Source: Brumimicrobium sp040882265
GTDB lineage: Bacteria > Bacteroidota > Bacteroidia > Flavobacteriales_D > Crocinitomicaceae
DNA length: 18,706 nt
Assembly: GCA_040882265.1 (NCBI GenBank)
Contig: JBBEBO010000136.1
Location: 1-18,706 of the forward strand
Direction: 5' to 3'
Both the position numbers and the translations under genes were made by a program. Shown here in pieces: positions 8,316 through 14,646 of the stretch. Each line of letters starts with the position of its first letter. Position 1 is the stretch's first letter. Below the pieces are notes generated by a model. That model searched no databases and was not told where the DNA came from. It saw only the letters and a list, made by a program, of their open reading frames with translations.

Positions 8316-8957
8316 TTATTTCCCCCATGTTTGAGGAGACACGCGCCATTCTCTTAAAGATTCAATATCTTCTTTTGAGATAGCACCTTGTTCTAAAGCT
8401 TTTTCAATAAGTATTTCATAATTAGACAACACTTTTAGTGAACACTCTGCTTCTTCAAATGCTTTAGCAGCTTGTTTAAAACCATAACTAAAAATGGCAA
8501 CAACACCTTTTACATTTAAGTTTGCTTCTCTCAAAGCCTCTACTGCTTTTAAACTACTTCCACCTGTAGATATTAAATCCTCAATTACTACCACACTTTG
8601 ATTTTCAGTGAAATCTCCTTCAATTAAATTTTGAAGTCCGTGACCTTTAGAAGAAGAGCGAACGTAGATAAAAGGTATTCCAAGTTCTTGTGCTACCAAT
8701 GCTCCTTGTGCAATTCCTCCTGTTGCAACTCCTGCTATAACATCAGGTTTACCAAATGTATCTAATATTACTTGAGTATAACCTTGTCTAATAAAAGTTC
8801 TCACATTTGGATAGGACAATGTTTTCCTATTGTCACAATAAATTGGGGACATCCAGCCAGAAGACCATTCAAATGGATTCTTTGGTTGAAGTTTTACAGC
8901 TTTAATTTGAAGCAAATATTCTGCTATTTTTGTAGCATTATCGTTATCAGTAATCAT
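8316..8957 (-). CDS. pyrE: Orotate phosphoribosyltransferase
   Basis: PyrE joins orotate and PRPP to give orotidine monophosphate, the fifth step of UMP synthesis, in the cytoplasm. The 213-residue length is typical. The PRPP-binding signature VVVIEDLISTGGSS is at 122-135, and the flexible catalytic loop region SSSKGHGLQNLIEG lies at 101-114. The N-terminal FEWSSGWMSPIYCDNR segment is also characteristic. The ATG at 8957 is supported by an exact -7 promoter element ending 5 bases upstream, which would give a leaderless or nearly leaderless transcript. The gene is divergent from the NUDIX gene with 8 bases between start codons. An SRPBCC gene follows in the same operon. Confidence 0.96.
   Translation of the reverse strand: MITDNDNATKIAEYLLQIKAVKLQPKNPFEWSSGWMSPIYCDNRKTLSYPNVRTFIRQGYTQVILDTFGKPDVIAGVATGGIAQGALVAQELGIPFIYVRSSSKGHGLQNLIEGDFTENQSVVVIEDLISTGGSSLKAVEALREANLNVKGVVAIFSYGFKQAAKAFEEAECSLKVLSNYEILIEKALEQGAISKEDIESLREWRVSPQTWGK
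8925..8932 (+). promoter_or_regulatory. Possible -7 element of the NUDIX gene, inside pyrE
   Basis: TATTTTTG matches TAnnTTTG and lies 33 bases before the NUDIX start, inside the 5' end of pyrE. A TTTG at 8906-8909 is a rather close -33 candidate (15-base spacing). The match could be chance in AT-rich coding DNA. Confidence 0.28.
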
Positions 8958-8962
8958 ATCGA

Positions 8963-8970
8963 CAAATGTA
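8963..8970 (-). promoter_or_regulatory. -7 promoter element of pyrE, overlapping the NUDIX start codon
   Basis: The - strand reads TACATTTG, an exact TAnnTTTG match that ends 5 bases before the pyrE ATG and overlaps the first codon of the divergent NUDIX gene. A TTG at 8994-8996 could be the -33 element with a 23-base spacer. Transcription would start at or next to the pyrE start codon. Confidence 0.5.
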
Positions 8971-9583
8971 TAAAGTTTTTATAGATAATATTCCAATTTT
9001 CTTTCAAAAAGAGACTCGAAACAGAACAAACCTGCCATCTGAGTTCTATCCCGTTTTAGAAATCGAGCGCTACGATGAGTTCGTTAAATATCTTAATCAT
9101 AACGCTAAAAAAGTTGGTTTATTTGTTCAATCAACTGAGCCAATCCTTTCTTTACAGCTGTTTTTTAGCAAATTTAAATACATTGAAGCTGCAGGTGGAG
9201 TTGTTTATAACTCCAAAAAAGATAGCTATTTATTTATAAAAAGACATGGATACTGGGATATCCCAAAAGGTAAAATTGAAAAGGGAGAATCTCTAGAAGA
9301 AGCTGCACTACGAGAAGTGAATGAAGAATGTGGGATAAATGATCTAACAATTCAAAAATTAATTTGTACAACCTATCATACATATTTCGCCTATGGAAAA
9401 TACCATCTTAAAAAAACATATTGGTACTATATGCTAAGTGATGATTTTAAGAAACTAAGTCCACAATTTGAGGAAGGAATAACAGAAACAAAATGGATTC
9501 CTAAAGAAAGTTGGGATACTGTCAAAGAGAACACGTTTAAATCTATTGAAGAGGTTTTATTAATGCTAAGCTTAAGTTCATAA
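8966..9583 (+). CDS. NUDIX hydrolase
   Basis: The 205-residue protein has a complete NUDIX box at 102-124 (GKIEKGESLEEAALREVNEECGI fits Gx5Ex7REUxEExGU, with Arg116, Glu117, Glu120 and Glu121 for metal binding and catalysis). It is preceded by AAGGVVYNSKKDSYLFIKR, the usual first strands of the fold. The first 70 residues form an extension not explained by the core domain. NUDIX enzymes hydrolyse nucleoside diphosphates linked to another moiety; the substrate cannot be named. Its start lies only 8 bases from the divergent pyrE start, so the two promoters must reach into each other's coding DNA. This arrangement may hint at a shared role in nucleotide metabolism. Confidence 0.92.
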   Translation: MYKVFIDNIPIFFQKETRNRTNLPSEFYPVLEIERYDEFVKYLNHNAKKVGLFVQSTEPILSLQLFFSKFKYIEAAGGVVYNSKKDSYLFIKRHGYWDIPKGKIEKGESLEEAALREVNEECGINDLTIQKLICTTYHTYFAYGKYHLKKTYWYYMLSDDFKKLSPQFEEGITETKWIPKESWDTVKENTFKSIEEVLLMLSLSS

Positions 9584-9623
9584 ATTGTTTATATTTAGTT
9601 AATGTATTTTTTTTGACTATTCA

Positions 9624-9631
9624 TAATTTTG
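9624..9631 (+). promoter_or_regulatory. -7 promoter element of the secreted-protein/DUF2490 pair
   Basis: TAATTTTG is an exact TAnnTTTG match ending 5 bases before the ATG at 9637. Transcription would begin at or beside that ATG, so the mRNA may be leaderless. It argues for the start at 9637 rather than a TTG at 9613. No clear -33 TTG is seen at normal spacing. Confidence 0.5.
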
Positions 9632-9636
9632 CTGTC

Positions 9637-10224
9637 ATGATTAAATTTATTTTAATATTTTCTCTTCTTATGTTGAGCCAGCAGAATAACTCGCTATACG
9701 GACAATCTAAAGAAAAGATCGAATTAGAAATACATGTCTCCAGTTCAGAAGTACCAGACAAAGCATTAAAATTCATTGAAAACCAAAACTTTAATAACCG
9801 CGTAAAATGGTATTATGAGATAACATCTGGTAGAAAAAGTTATGAAGCAAAGTTTAATTTTAAAGGTGATTTTCACAGTGTTGAGTTTGATACCCTTGGA
9901 AATATTGAAGACATTGAAGTGATTTCAAAGTTTAAAAATCTCGATAAAAATATTCAAAAGTCATTAGACAAAAACCTGCTTAATATTTTTAAAAAATATA
10001 AAATAATAAAACTACAACGGCAGTATATTGGGAATCAGCATGAGTTAGAAACATTTTTTAAAAAAAGTAACATACAATCACTTAAACTAAATTTTGAAAT
10101 AGAACTAGAAGGAAAAAATGAAAAATCAAGTTGGAATATCTATGAAATATTGACTAATAGTACGGGTGAAATCATTCAATACAGAGAAATATCTATGCGT
10201 CCAACTGATAACCTAAATTACTAA
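9637..10224 (+). CDS. Small secreted protein of unknown function (possible PepSY-like fold)
   Basis: From the ATG at 9637 the product is 195 residues and starts with a signal peptide (MIKFILIFSLLMLS..., ending near YGQ at about residue 23). A TTG at 9613 would extend it by eight residues but lies upstream of the -7 element, so it is not used. The mature part is rich in Lys, Asn and aromatic residues. The segment with ALKFIENQNF, VKWYYE and FDTLGNIEDIEV resembles the helix-strand pattern of periplasmic PepSY-like domains; this is a weak resemblance by eye. Its stop overlaps the start of the DUF2490 gene by one base (TAATG), so the two are coupled and probably both act in the envelope. Confidence 0.7.
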   Translation: MIKFILIFSLLMLSQQNNSLYGQSKEKIELEIHVSSSEVPDKALKFIENQNFNNRVKWYYEITSGRKSYEAKFNFKGDFHSVEFDTLGNIEDIEVISKFKNLDKNIQKSLDKNLLNIFKKYKIIKLQRQYIGNQHELETFFKKSNIQSLKLNFEIELEGKNEKSSWNIYEILTNSTGEIIQYREISMRPTDNLNY

Positions 10225-10916
10225 TGAAGTTTGTTCTATTATTTGTCCTTGTGTTTTTCACTTCAGTTTTACTAGGTCAAAATCAAAGGTTTTTCAGTGG
10301 TTTGTTTCCAGAAATGGGAATTAATATTCCTCTTAACGATAAATTTAAATATACCGCTAAGATAGAGTCTCAGAATGGCTTCTTTAGTAATGATGAATAC
10401 AAAGAAAGTACATGGCAGTATTTCCATAATCAAACAGACTTACAATCATTTATAGATATACAACTAACTTATAGAATTAAAAGTGCTATTGGTTATCAAT
10501 ATAGATTAGAAGAAGGCGGGAACAGTCATAGAGGCATTCAGCAAATTACCTGGTTAAATAACTTTACTAAATTCAGGCTTGGAAGCCGATTGCGAGCTGA
10601 CCAAAAGTTTTCAAGTAAAATTAACCCTGAATTTAGGTTGCGTTATAGAGCTGCTTCTGATTTACCACTTCAAGGTTCGAAATTAGACGACGGCGAAAAA
10701 TATCTTCTCCTTTCTAATGAAGTCATATTTGCTCTACAAAGTCATTCTTTGACAATTGAAAACAGGCTTGTTACAGGACTTGGGCATTATTTTAATAAAA
10801 GCAAAAAGATTGAGTTGAGTGTAGATTATAGAACTGATCCCTATTTTCCATCAGTTAATCGCCACAGATTATGGATTAAATTCAGTTTTTACTGGAACAT
10901 GAAAGGTTTTAAATAA
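10224..10916 (+). CDS. DUF2490-like outer-membrane beta-barrel protein
   Basis: The 230-residue protein has a signal peptide (1-18, ending LLGQ). It continues as alternating amphipathic strands with many aromatic residues and ends in an aromatic-rich C-terminal strand (HRLWIKFSFYWNMKGF). The pattern, with phrases such as YRIKSAIGYQYRLEEGG, RLGSRLRADQKF and INPEFRLRYRAA, fits the DUF2490 family of Bacteroidota outer-membrane proteins. Its molecular role is not established. The start codon shares a base with the stop of the preceding secreted protein, so the pair is translationally coupled. No clear intrinsic terminator follows, and the ssrA promoter begins 53 bases later. Confidence 0.8.
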   Translation: MKFVLLFVLVFFTSVLLGQNQRFFSGLFPEMGINIPLNDKFKYTAKIESQNGFFSNDEYKESTWQYFHNQTDLQSFIDIQLTYRIKSAIGYQYRLEEGGNSHRGIQQITWLNNFTKFRLGSRLRADQKFSSKINPEFRLRYRAASDLPLQGSKLDDGEKYLLLSNEVIFALQSHSLTIENRLVTGLGHYFNKSKKIELSVDYRTDPYFPSVNRHRLWIKFSFYWNMKGFK

Positions 10917-10921
10917 TCTTA

Positions 10922-10995
10922 CAAATGTTTAATTTCTGTTAATAATCAAAAAATTAAAAAAACATGTTGTATCTTTGCAACACATTAAACATTTG
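10922..10995. repeat. 12-bp inverted repeat flanking the ssrA promoter
   Basis: CAAATGTTTAAT (10922-10933) and ATTAAACATTTG (10984-10995) are perfect reverse complements, 50 bases apart. They bracket the ssrA -7 element, and the right arm ends at the first base of mature tmRNA. The meaning is unknown, and an AT-rich chance match is possible. Confidence 0.4.
10970..10977 (+). promoter_or_regulatory. -7 promoter element of ssrA
   Basis: TATCTTTG is an exact TAnnTTTG match 18 bases before the first base of mature tmRNA. Transcription would start near 10983, leaving a short 5' leader for RNase P to remove. Confidence 0.7.
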
Positions 10996-11398
10996 GGGCT
11001 GACTTGGATTTGACAGCAATCGCAGATGGTTAGTGTAAGCATGTCGAGCCGTGTGGTGAGTCTCGTAAATCTCTGGTCACAAACGATAATTGACAACACG
11101 TCATATAACCTCGCAGCGTAGTCCGTCGATAGACTGACTTGCTTAATCCAATCTGAAGAACAGTAAGATGGACGAGTTTCCCACCAGATCTCCCGCCTTA
11201 TGAGAACTGGACTCTGGGAAATCAACAAGATAAGGATAGCTTGCAACCGGCTTCTGTTTGCAAGTGAAATTGAACGAAGATAAGTTACGGTTAGGGTGTT
11301 TGTGTCCGTTCCGTAATCGAAAACCCAATCGCAAACTAAACATGTAGAAAGCTAGCGATTTCATTGTTTGGACGAGGGTTCGAACCCCTCCAGCTCCA
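10995..11398 (+). ncRNA. ssrA: Transfer-messenger RNA (tmRNA)
   Basis: tmRNA rescues stalled ribosomes and adds a degradation tag. The 5' end GGGGCTGACTTGGATTTGACAG carries the conserved tRNA-like start, and the 3' end has the T-arm (GAGGGTTCGAACCCCTC) and AGCTCC, which pairs with the 5' GGGGCT. The discriminator A is 11398; CCA is not encoded (CAA follows), so it must be added after processing. Total length is 404 bases, and the RNA is one-piece, not permuted. The likely tag frame starts at GAC 11092, five bases after a UAAUU that fits the determinant seen upstream of the E. coli resume codon. It reads DNTSYNLAA and stops at TAG 11119-11121. Resume codon and tag are inferred. Confidence 0.95.
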
Positions 11399-11405
11399 CA
11401 AAAAA

Positions 11406-11446
11406 AAGACCTCAATGTATTATAAACATTGAGGTCTTGTTTTTTG
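11406..11446 (+). terminator. Strong intrinsic terminator of ssrA
   Basis: AAGACCTCAATG (11406-11417) pairs perfectly over 12 bp with CATTGAGGTCTT (11427-11438) around a 9-base loop, followed by GTTTTTT. It begins 8 bases after the tmRNA 3' end. Confidence 0.9.
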
Positions 11447-11661
11447 TGTAAAACAAATGTGTAAAACTATTTTGACTTTTTTTAAACTAACTACTAAAAT
11501 ATCACAAATTCATATAAATATTCTTTTGAACAATAAGGTTCTTTTAGATATTGAAAATATGGTGGTTGATAAAGTTTCAAAAAAGTGGAATCTGTAGTCA
11601 ATACAGAAAATCTTTGATAACTCAGGAATCTATACCTTTCTTTCTTATTAAAGAAAAACCT
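11447..11661. other. AT-rich gap behind ssrA without a gene
   Basis: No coding sequence is supported here. The only structure seen is a 6-bp hairpin (TCTGTA at 11591-11596 with TACAGA at 11602-11607) with no T-run. This gap separates the core genome from the accessory genes, so it is where an integration junction would be expected. No copy of the tmRNA 3' end is found in it. Confidence 0.5.
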
Positions 11662-11669
11662 TACATTTG
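11662..11669 (+). promoter_or_regulatory. -7 promoter element of the + strand T9SS-sorted protein
   Basis: TACATTTG is an exact TAnnTTTG match 41 bases before the ATG at 11711, giving a leader of about 35 bases. The -33 element is not clear. Confidence 0.55.
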
Positions 11670-11710
11670 TGTGAGATTCTCTACCATATTAGTCAGTAAA
11701 ACAAAAAATT

Positions 11711-12439
11711 ATGAAAAATTTATTTAAAACTTTACTTTTAACTTTAACCTTTCTTTCACTATCATTTAGTGGGAATACACAGAACCTTCTTTTCACAGTA
11801 GGAGACCCCAATGATAAGTGTATGGACACCTCTGATTTCACATTTGATATGTCAAATACATTTAGTAACTCATGTGATTTTTTAAGTTTTAACTATCCTA
11901 ATACTATGGTTCAAACAATAACATATACTATTCCAGTAAGTGAAATAACAGGGGGTGGTGTTATAAATGACCTTGATATTGAAATTGATAACGAGTATGA
12001 TACTTGGTTTACAGAGAGTGTTTCATTTAATAATAATAGTAATGGGTTTGATTATACATATAACACAACTACTGGTAAATATGAATTAACCAATATTAAT
12101 AGTAATTCTGATTTAGAAATAGTATTTCTATATGAGGGTAGTGGACAGTTAACAGTTTATTTTTACGAATTCTTATTTTTTGGGGAAGTTCAAACTACAT
12201 CAGTTAATGAGAATAATTTGGAAGATGATTTCCAAGTTTACTCTTTCAATAAGGAACTTAATGTGAAGACTGATAAATTTGAAAATTATAAGTTATCAGT
12301 ATATAATATGGGAGGACAACTTGTAATGAACAAAGATTTAAATGGTAATTCTAAAAATTATATCTCAAATAGTGGAATATATATTGTGAAATTAGAATTT
12401 GAAAATCAAGTTCTAACAAAGAAAGTTCTAATTCAGTAA
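11711..12439 (+). CDS. Small secreted protein with T9SS C-terminal sorting domain (paralogue 0)
   Basis: The 242-residue product has a signal peptide (1-24, ending GNTQ) and a variable middle of about 130 residues with Cys37 and Cys55. Its type A T9SS sorting domain (about 162-242) shows the marks VYSFNKELNVKTDKFENYKLSVYNMGGQLV, GIYIVKLEFENQ and the terminal VLTKKVLIQ. It should be exported by Sec, then secreted or anchored at the surface by the type IX system, with the domain removed. It is a distant relative of the three tandem genes at 13899-16115, with the same length, cysteine pair and tail, but lies on the opposite strand with the recombinase gene between them. The role of the middle domain is unknown. 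Confidence 0.85.
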   Translation: MKNLFKTLLLTLTFLSLSFSGNTQNLLFTVGDPNDKCMDTSDFTFDMSNTFSNSCDFLSFNYPNTMVQTITYTIPVSEITGGGVINDLDIEIDNEYDTWFTESVSFNNNSNGFDYTYNTTTGKYELTNINSNSDLEIVFLYEGSGQLTVYFYEFLFFGEVQTTSVNENNLEDDFQVYSFNKELNVKTDKFENYKLSVYNMGGQLVMNKDLNGNSKNYISNSGIYIVKLEFENQVLTKKVLIQ

Positions 12440-12487
12440 ATTTTTAAGGTCTGTTTTTAGAACAACTCTACCTCTTTATAAATGAAC

Positions 12488-12538
12488 TATAACAAGAATG
12501 ACTTAAATGCCCTGAGTATTTAGGTCATTCTCGTTATG
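12488..12538. terminator. Long bidirectional hairpin terminator
   Basis: Positions 12488-12508 pair with 12518-12538 over about 21 bp with one mismatch and two wobbles, around a 9-base loop (GCCCTGAGT). It lies between the + strand T9SS gene and the 3' end of the - strand recombinase gene and should serve both. Confidence 0.7.
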
Positions 12539-12555
12539 ATTATCATAATATATAA

Positions 12556-13119
12556 TCACAGGTTCATATAAATATCATTCAGTTCCTCTTGACGTATTCC
12601 TAAATACTTACGTGTAATAGAAAGAGATGTGTGATTAAATAACTCAGAAAGATAAACAAGACTCTTCTCACTTTCATTGTTATTCTCATAAACACGTCTC
12701 CCAAAACTCTTTCTTAAAGAGTGTGAAGAAATATTATGTCTTTTACTCTCTATTTTAAAAACGTCTTTAAGAATTCTATTAATCTGTTGGACACTATAAA
12801 CAGATCCTTTCTGAGAAATAAAGATATTTTCATCTGAATTATTTATCTCAAATTTATTTAGAACTGATTTTATAGAGTCGTTTACTCTAATAACTCTGTG
12901 TTTATTTGTTTTCTTCTCAATAATTTCAAAAGTATCATTTTCGAGATCTGACCATTTTAGTCTTAACACATCTGAAACACGAAGTCCCGTGTTTATAGAA
13001 ACTATAATATATAATCCGATCAGTTTTTTAGAATCTGAATTAATTAATTTCATACCAGTATTCATAGATCTATCAAAATTGATATAATCACTTGTTGTTT
13101 TACTTCCTACTAAACTCAT
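12556..13119 (-). CDS. Minimal tyrosine recombinase (phage-integrase family, catalytic domain only)
   Basis: From ATG 13119 the protein is 187 residues. The tyrosine-recombinase catalytic residues are all present: Arg47 in NTGLRVSDVLRLKW, Lys70 in EKKTNKHR, His133 and Arg136 in SHSLRKSFGRR, His163 in LFNHTSLSITRKYLGI, and Tyr172 as nucleophile. The usual N-terminal SAM-like core-binding domain is missing; the size and plan recall FimB/FimE invertases, though simple mobile-element integrases can also be small. A GTG at 13140 would add seven residues but lies next to the promoter's -7 element, so ATG is chosen. A perfect 11-7-11 bp inverted repeat 150 bases upstream is a candidate recombination site. 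It lies between T9SS-sorted paralogues on opposite strands. Integration, excision and inversion are all possible roles. Confidence 0.88.
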   Translation of the reverse strand: MSLVGSKTTSDYINFDRSMNTGMKLINSDSKKLIGLYIIVSINTGLRVSDVLRLKWSDLENDTFEIIEKKTNKHRVIRVNDSIKSVLNKFEINNSDENIFISQKGSVYSVQQINRILKDVFKIESKRHNISSHSLRKSFGRRVYENNNESEKSLVYLSELFNHTSLSITRKYLGIRQEELNDIYMNL

Positions 13120-13141
13120 AGTTCTTTTGTTTTTGTACACT

Positions 13142-13172
13142 CAAATATACAAATAAATGTTCAATTACACAA
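13142..13172 (-). promoter_or_regulatory. Recombinase promoter with -33 and -7 elements
   Basis: The - strand has TTG (13172-13170), a 20-base spacer, then TATATTTG (13149-13142), an exact TAnnTTTG match at normal spacing. Transcription would start near 13135, downstream of the GTG at 13140, which settles the ATG at 13119 as the start. One AATGTTCA half-site (13156-13163) lies between the two elements, so whatever binds these repeats could repress the recombinase. Confidence 0.65.
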
Positions 13173-13197
13173 CTATTAAAACATAAGTGAACATTTT
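13156..13197. repeat. Outer pair of TGAACATT half-sites
   Basis: AATGTTCA (13156-13163) and TGAACATT (13188-13195) form an inverted pair with a 24-base spacer overlapping the recombinase promoter. The right copy, TAAGTGAACATTT (13184-13196), is identical over 13 bases to the right arm of the 11-7-11 site (13285-13297). They may be accessory binding sites for the recombinase or a regulator. Confidence 0.5.
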
Positions 13198-13267
13198 AAA
13201 ATGATTTAAAAAAAGTAACAACTTTAAAAGTCAATGACAGTAGGGGGTACAGGGTAAAAACGTCTAT

Positions 13268-13296
13268 AATGTTCACTTTTGTAGTAAGTGAACATT
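13268..13296. other. Candidate tyrosine-recombinase core site (11-7-11 inverted repeat)
   Basis: AATGTTCACTT (13268-13278) and AAGTGAACATT (13286-13296) are perfect reverse complements around the 7-base spacer TTGTAGT. Two 11-bp binding arms and a 6-8 bp crossover region are the standard geometry of tyrosine-recombinase core sites, and the recombinase gene is 149 bases away. No second full copy exists in the window. An operator for an unknown regulator is the main alternative. Confidence 0.5.
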
Positions 13297-13311
13297 TATT
13301 TTTAAGGTGGA

Positions 13312-13328
13312 CCGTAAATAGATTACGG
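13312..13328. repeat. 6-5-6 inverted repeat upstream of the 81-residue gene
   Basis: CCGTAA (13312-13317) and TTACGG (13323-13328) are perfect complements around ATAGA. It lies 98 bases before the small gene at 13426 and could be an operator or a short hairpin in its leader. Confidence 0.35.
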
Positions 13329-13425
13329 AGTTAAAAATTAAATTGATAATGTGATTTTGGTTTTGAATTAATTTTATATAGATTTAAATCATAACATAAA
13401 TTATTAATCTTAAAAAAATAAAACA

Positions 13426-13671
13426 ATGGAAAAAGGAGAATTCGTAATATCGTTTAAAAAAGGATCAGAAGATTTTGGTGAAGTATTTACAGATGATATA
13501 ATTAAAAAAGTTAAAGAATTAGGAGTATTTAATACTTTCCCAGGTGTTCCAGTATATATGACAAGAGAGACATGGATTGAAAGTATTGATCTTAAATTTG
13601 AATTAGAAGTAAATACCAATATTGATAAAAATGGAGAGGTGATTATTGATACAAAATTAGTAAAGAAATAA
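13426..13671 (+). CDS. Small protein of unknown function beside the recombinase
   Basis: The 81-residue product is not recognised. It has no signal peptide or membrane segment and is mixed charged, with GEFVISFKKGSEDFGEVF at the start, a central FPGVPVYMTRETWIE and a Lys-rich end. The clean open frame and ATG after an A-rich leader suggest a real gene. An exact promoter is not visible; TGATTTTG at 13352-13359 is one base off the -7 consensus. It is divergent from the recombinase and sits next to the candidate recombination site, so a directionality factor or regulator is conceivable, but nothing in the sequence, such as an HTH motif, shows this. Confidence 0.55.
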   Translation: MEKGEFVISFKKGSEDFGEVFTDDIIKKVKELGVFNTFPGVPVYMTRETWIESIDLKFELEVNTNIDKNGEVIIDTKLVKK

Positions 13672-13727
13672 AGTATAAATTGAGATAAACACCTGAGAGT
13701 AGACTTTACAACCTAATAATTAAAAGG

Positions 13728-13859
13728 ATGAATAGATTAGATTATTTCAAATTAATAGGTAAAGTAGATGATGGAGAGAATTACACTTTATCTAAAGTTT
13801 AGATCATACGAATTTTGTAAATCTTCGTAGTAAGGGTAGATTAACAAAAAAAAGGAAGA
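13728..13859 (+). pseudogene. Possible frameshifted small gene remnant
   Basis: An ATG at 13728 opens 24 codons (beginning MNRLDYFKLIGKVDDGENY) and stops at TAG 13800-13802. In the next frame, from 13802, an open stretch reads DHTNFVNLRSKGRLTKK before entering the terminator. The join would need one missing base near 13800. The AGG before the ATG has no spacing, so translation from it is doubtful. This may be the decayed N-terminal end of a mobile-element gene or just noise. No family is recognised. Confidence 0.25.
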
Positions 13860-13874
13860 GTCTCCTCTTCCTTT
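13845..13874 (-). terminator. Intrinsic terminator of the T9SS paralogue operon
   Basis: AAAGGAAGAG (13851-13860) pairs over 10 bp with CTCTTCCTTT (13865-13874) around TCTC. On the - strand the stem runs into a long T-run (the A's at 13845-13852). It lies 24 bases past the stop of the last paralogue. Confidence 0.85.
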
Positions 13875-13898
13875 CATCTAATTAAAGTCTTTGATCAA

Positions 13899-14615
13899 CT
13901 AATGGATAAATACCTTTTTAGTTAATACTTGATTCTCATATCTTAGTTTCACGATGTAAAAACCCTTGTCAGAAAGAGTTGTTTCATAATCTCCGTTGGT
14001 GATCTCAGAAAAAACTCTTTGACCTGACAGATTATATACTTCCACAGAGTAATCTTCAAATTCATTTGTTTCAACAGTAAGGGTGTTATTATAGTTATAT
14101 ACCTTAAAGGTTTCATCTAAGGTTTCATTTGTAATATTAAGTTCATTTTCCCCTTCAAATGTAACACTTTCAACTAAAATATAAGTTTCTGAAGTAGTAT
14201 TATCTTCAAAGACTATCTTGGGGTTTTTCACATAATCATTAAGTTGAATAGTTCCAATACCAGTAGAGATATTAAAATTAAAATCATCAACTTTAGTTGA
14301 TACTCCATTGTCATCACTATAAAAGGAAACATTGAATTGCCAAAATTTAGAATCTGCTGGGAGTTTTAATTTGACATTAATAGGTTGTCCTTCATATGGT
14401 GGTTCATATGGAATGGTTAAATTATCCCACAAGATTAAATTGACCTTACAACCCATTTCATCAACACTTGTTTGACCTTCTTCAGTAGTAAAATCAAGAG
14501 TATCAAAGGGTTCATCACCGTTACAACCAAATGTATAAGTTTCCTGTGAGTTAGAAGTTAAAGAGAAAGAAAGTAACATCAGTGTTACTATTAAAAAGTT
14601 AAATAAATTTTTCAT
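13899..14615 (-). CDS. Secreted T9SS-sorted protein, tandem paralogue 1
   Basis: The 238-residue product has a signal peptide (1-24, ending TSNSQ), then TFGC with Cys31, a FTTEEGQTSV segment and Cys56, a variable beta-rich middle, and a type A T9SS sorting domain from about residue 158 (NITNETLDETFKVYNYNN) to the terminal LTKKVFIH. The two cysteines are shared by all four family members and probably form a disulfide. It is the last gene of a three-gene operon, 31 bases after paralogue 2, and is followed by a terminator. A 35-base block near its 3' end (13918-13952) is identical to paralogue 2, and its signal-peptide DNA (14544-14580) is identical to both sisters. This points to recent duplication or gene conversion. 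Confidence 0.86.
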   Translation of the reverse strand: MKNLFNFLIVTLMLLSFSLTSNSQETYTFGCNGDEPFDTLDFTTEEGQTSVDEMGCKVNLILWDNLTIPYEPPYEGQPINVKLKLPADSKFWQFNVSFYSDDNGVSTKVDDFNFNISTGIGTIQLNDYVKNPKIVFEDNTTSETYILVESVTFEGENELNITNETLDETFKVYNYNNTLTVETNEFEDYSVEVYNLSGQRVFSEITNGDYETTLSDKGFYIVKLRYENQVLTKKVFIH

Positions 14616-14646
14616 AATTTTTTGTTTTAGTTATTAATTCGATTCG

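Noticed and set aside
10929..11415. Two open frames on the - strand across the tmRNA gene
   Set aside because: They lie on the reverse of a clear ssrA gene with conserved ends and promoter; their proteins have no recognisable features.
13399..13619. - strand frame of 69 residues opposite the 81-residue gene
   Set aside because: It is antisense to a better-supported frame and its composition looks like a shadow.
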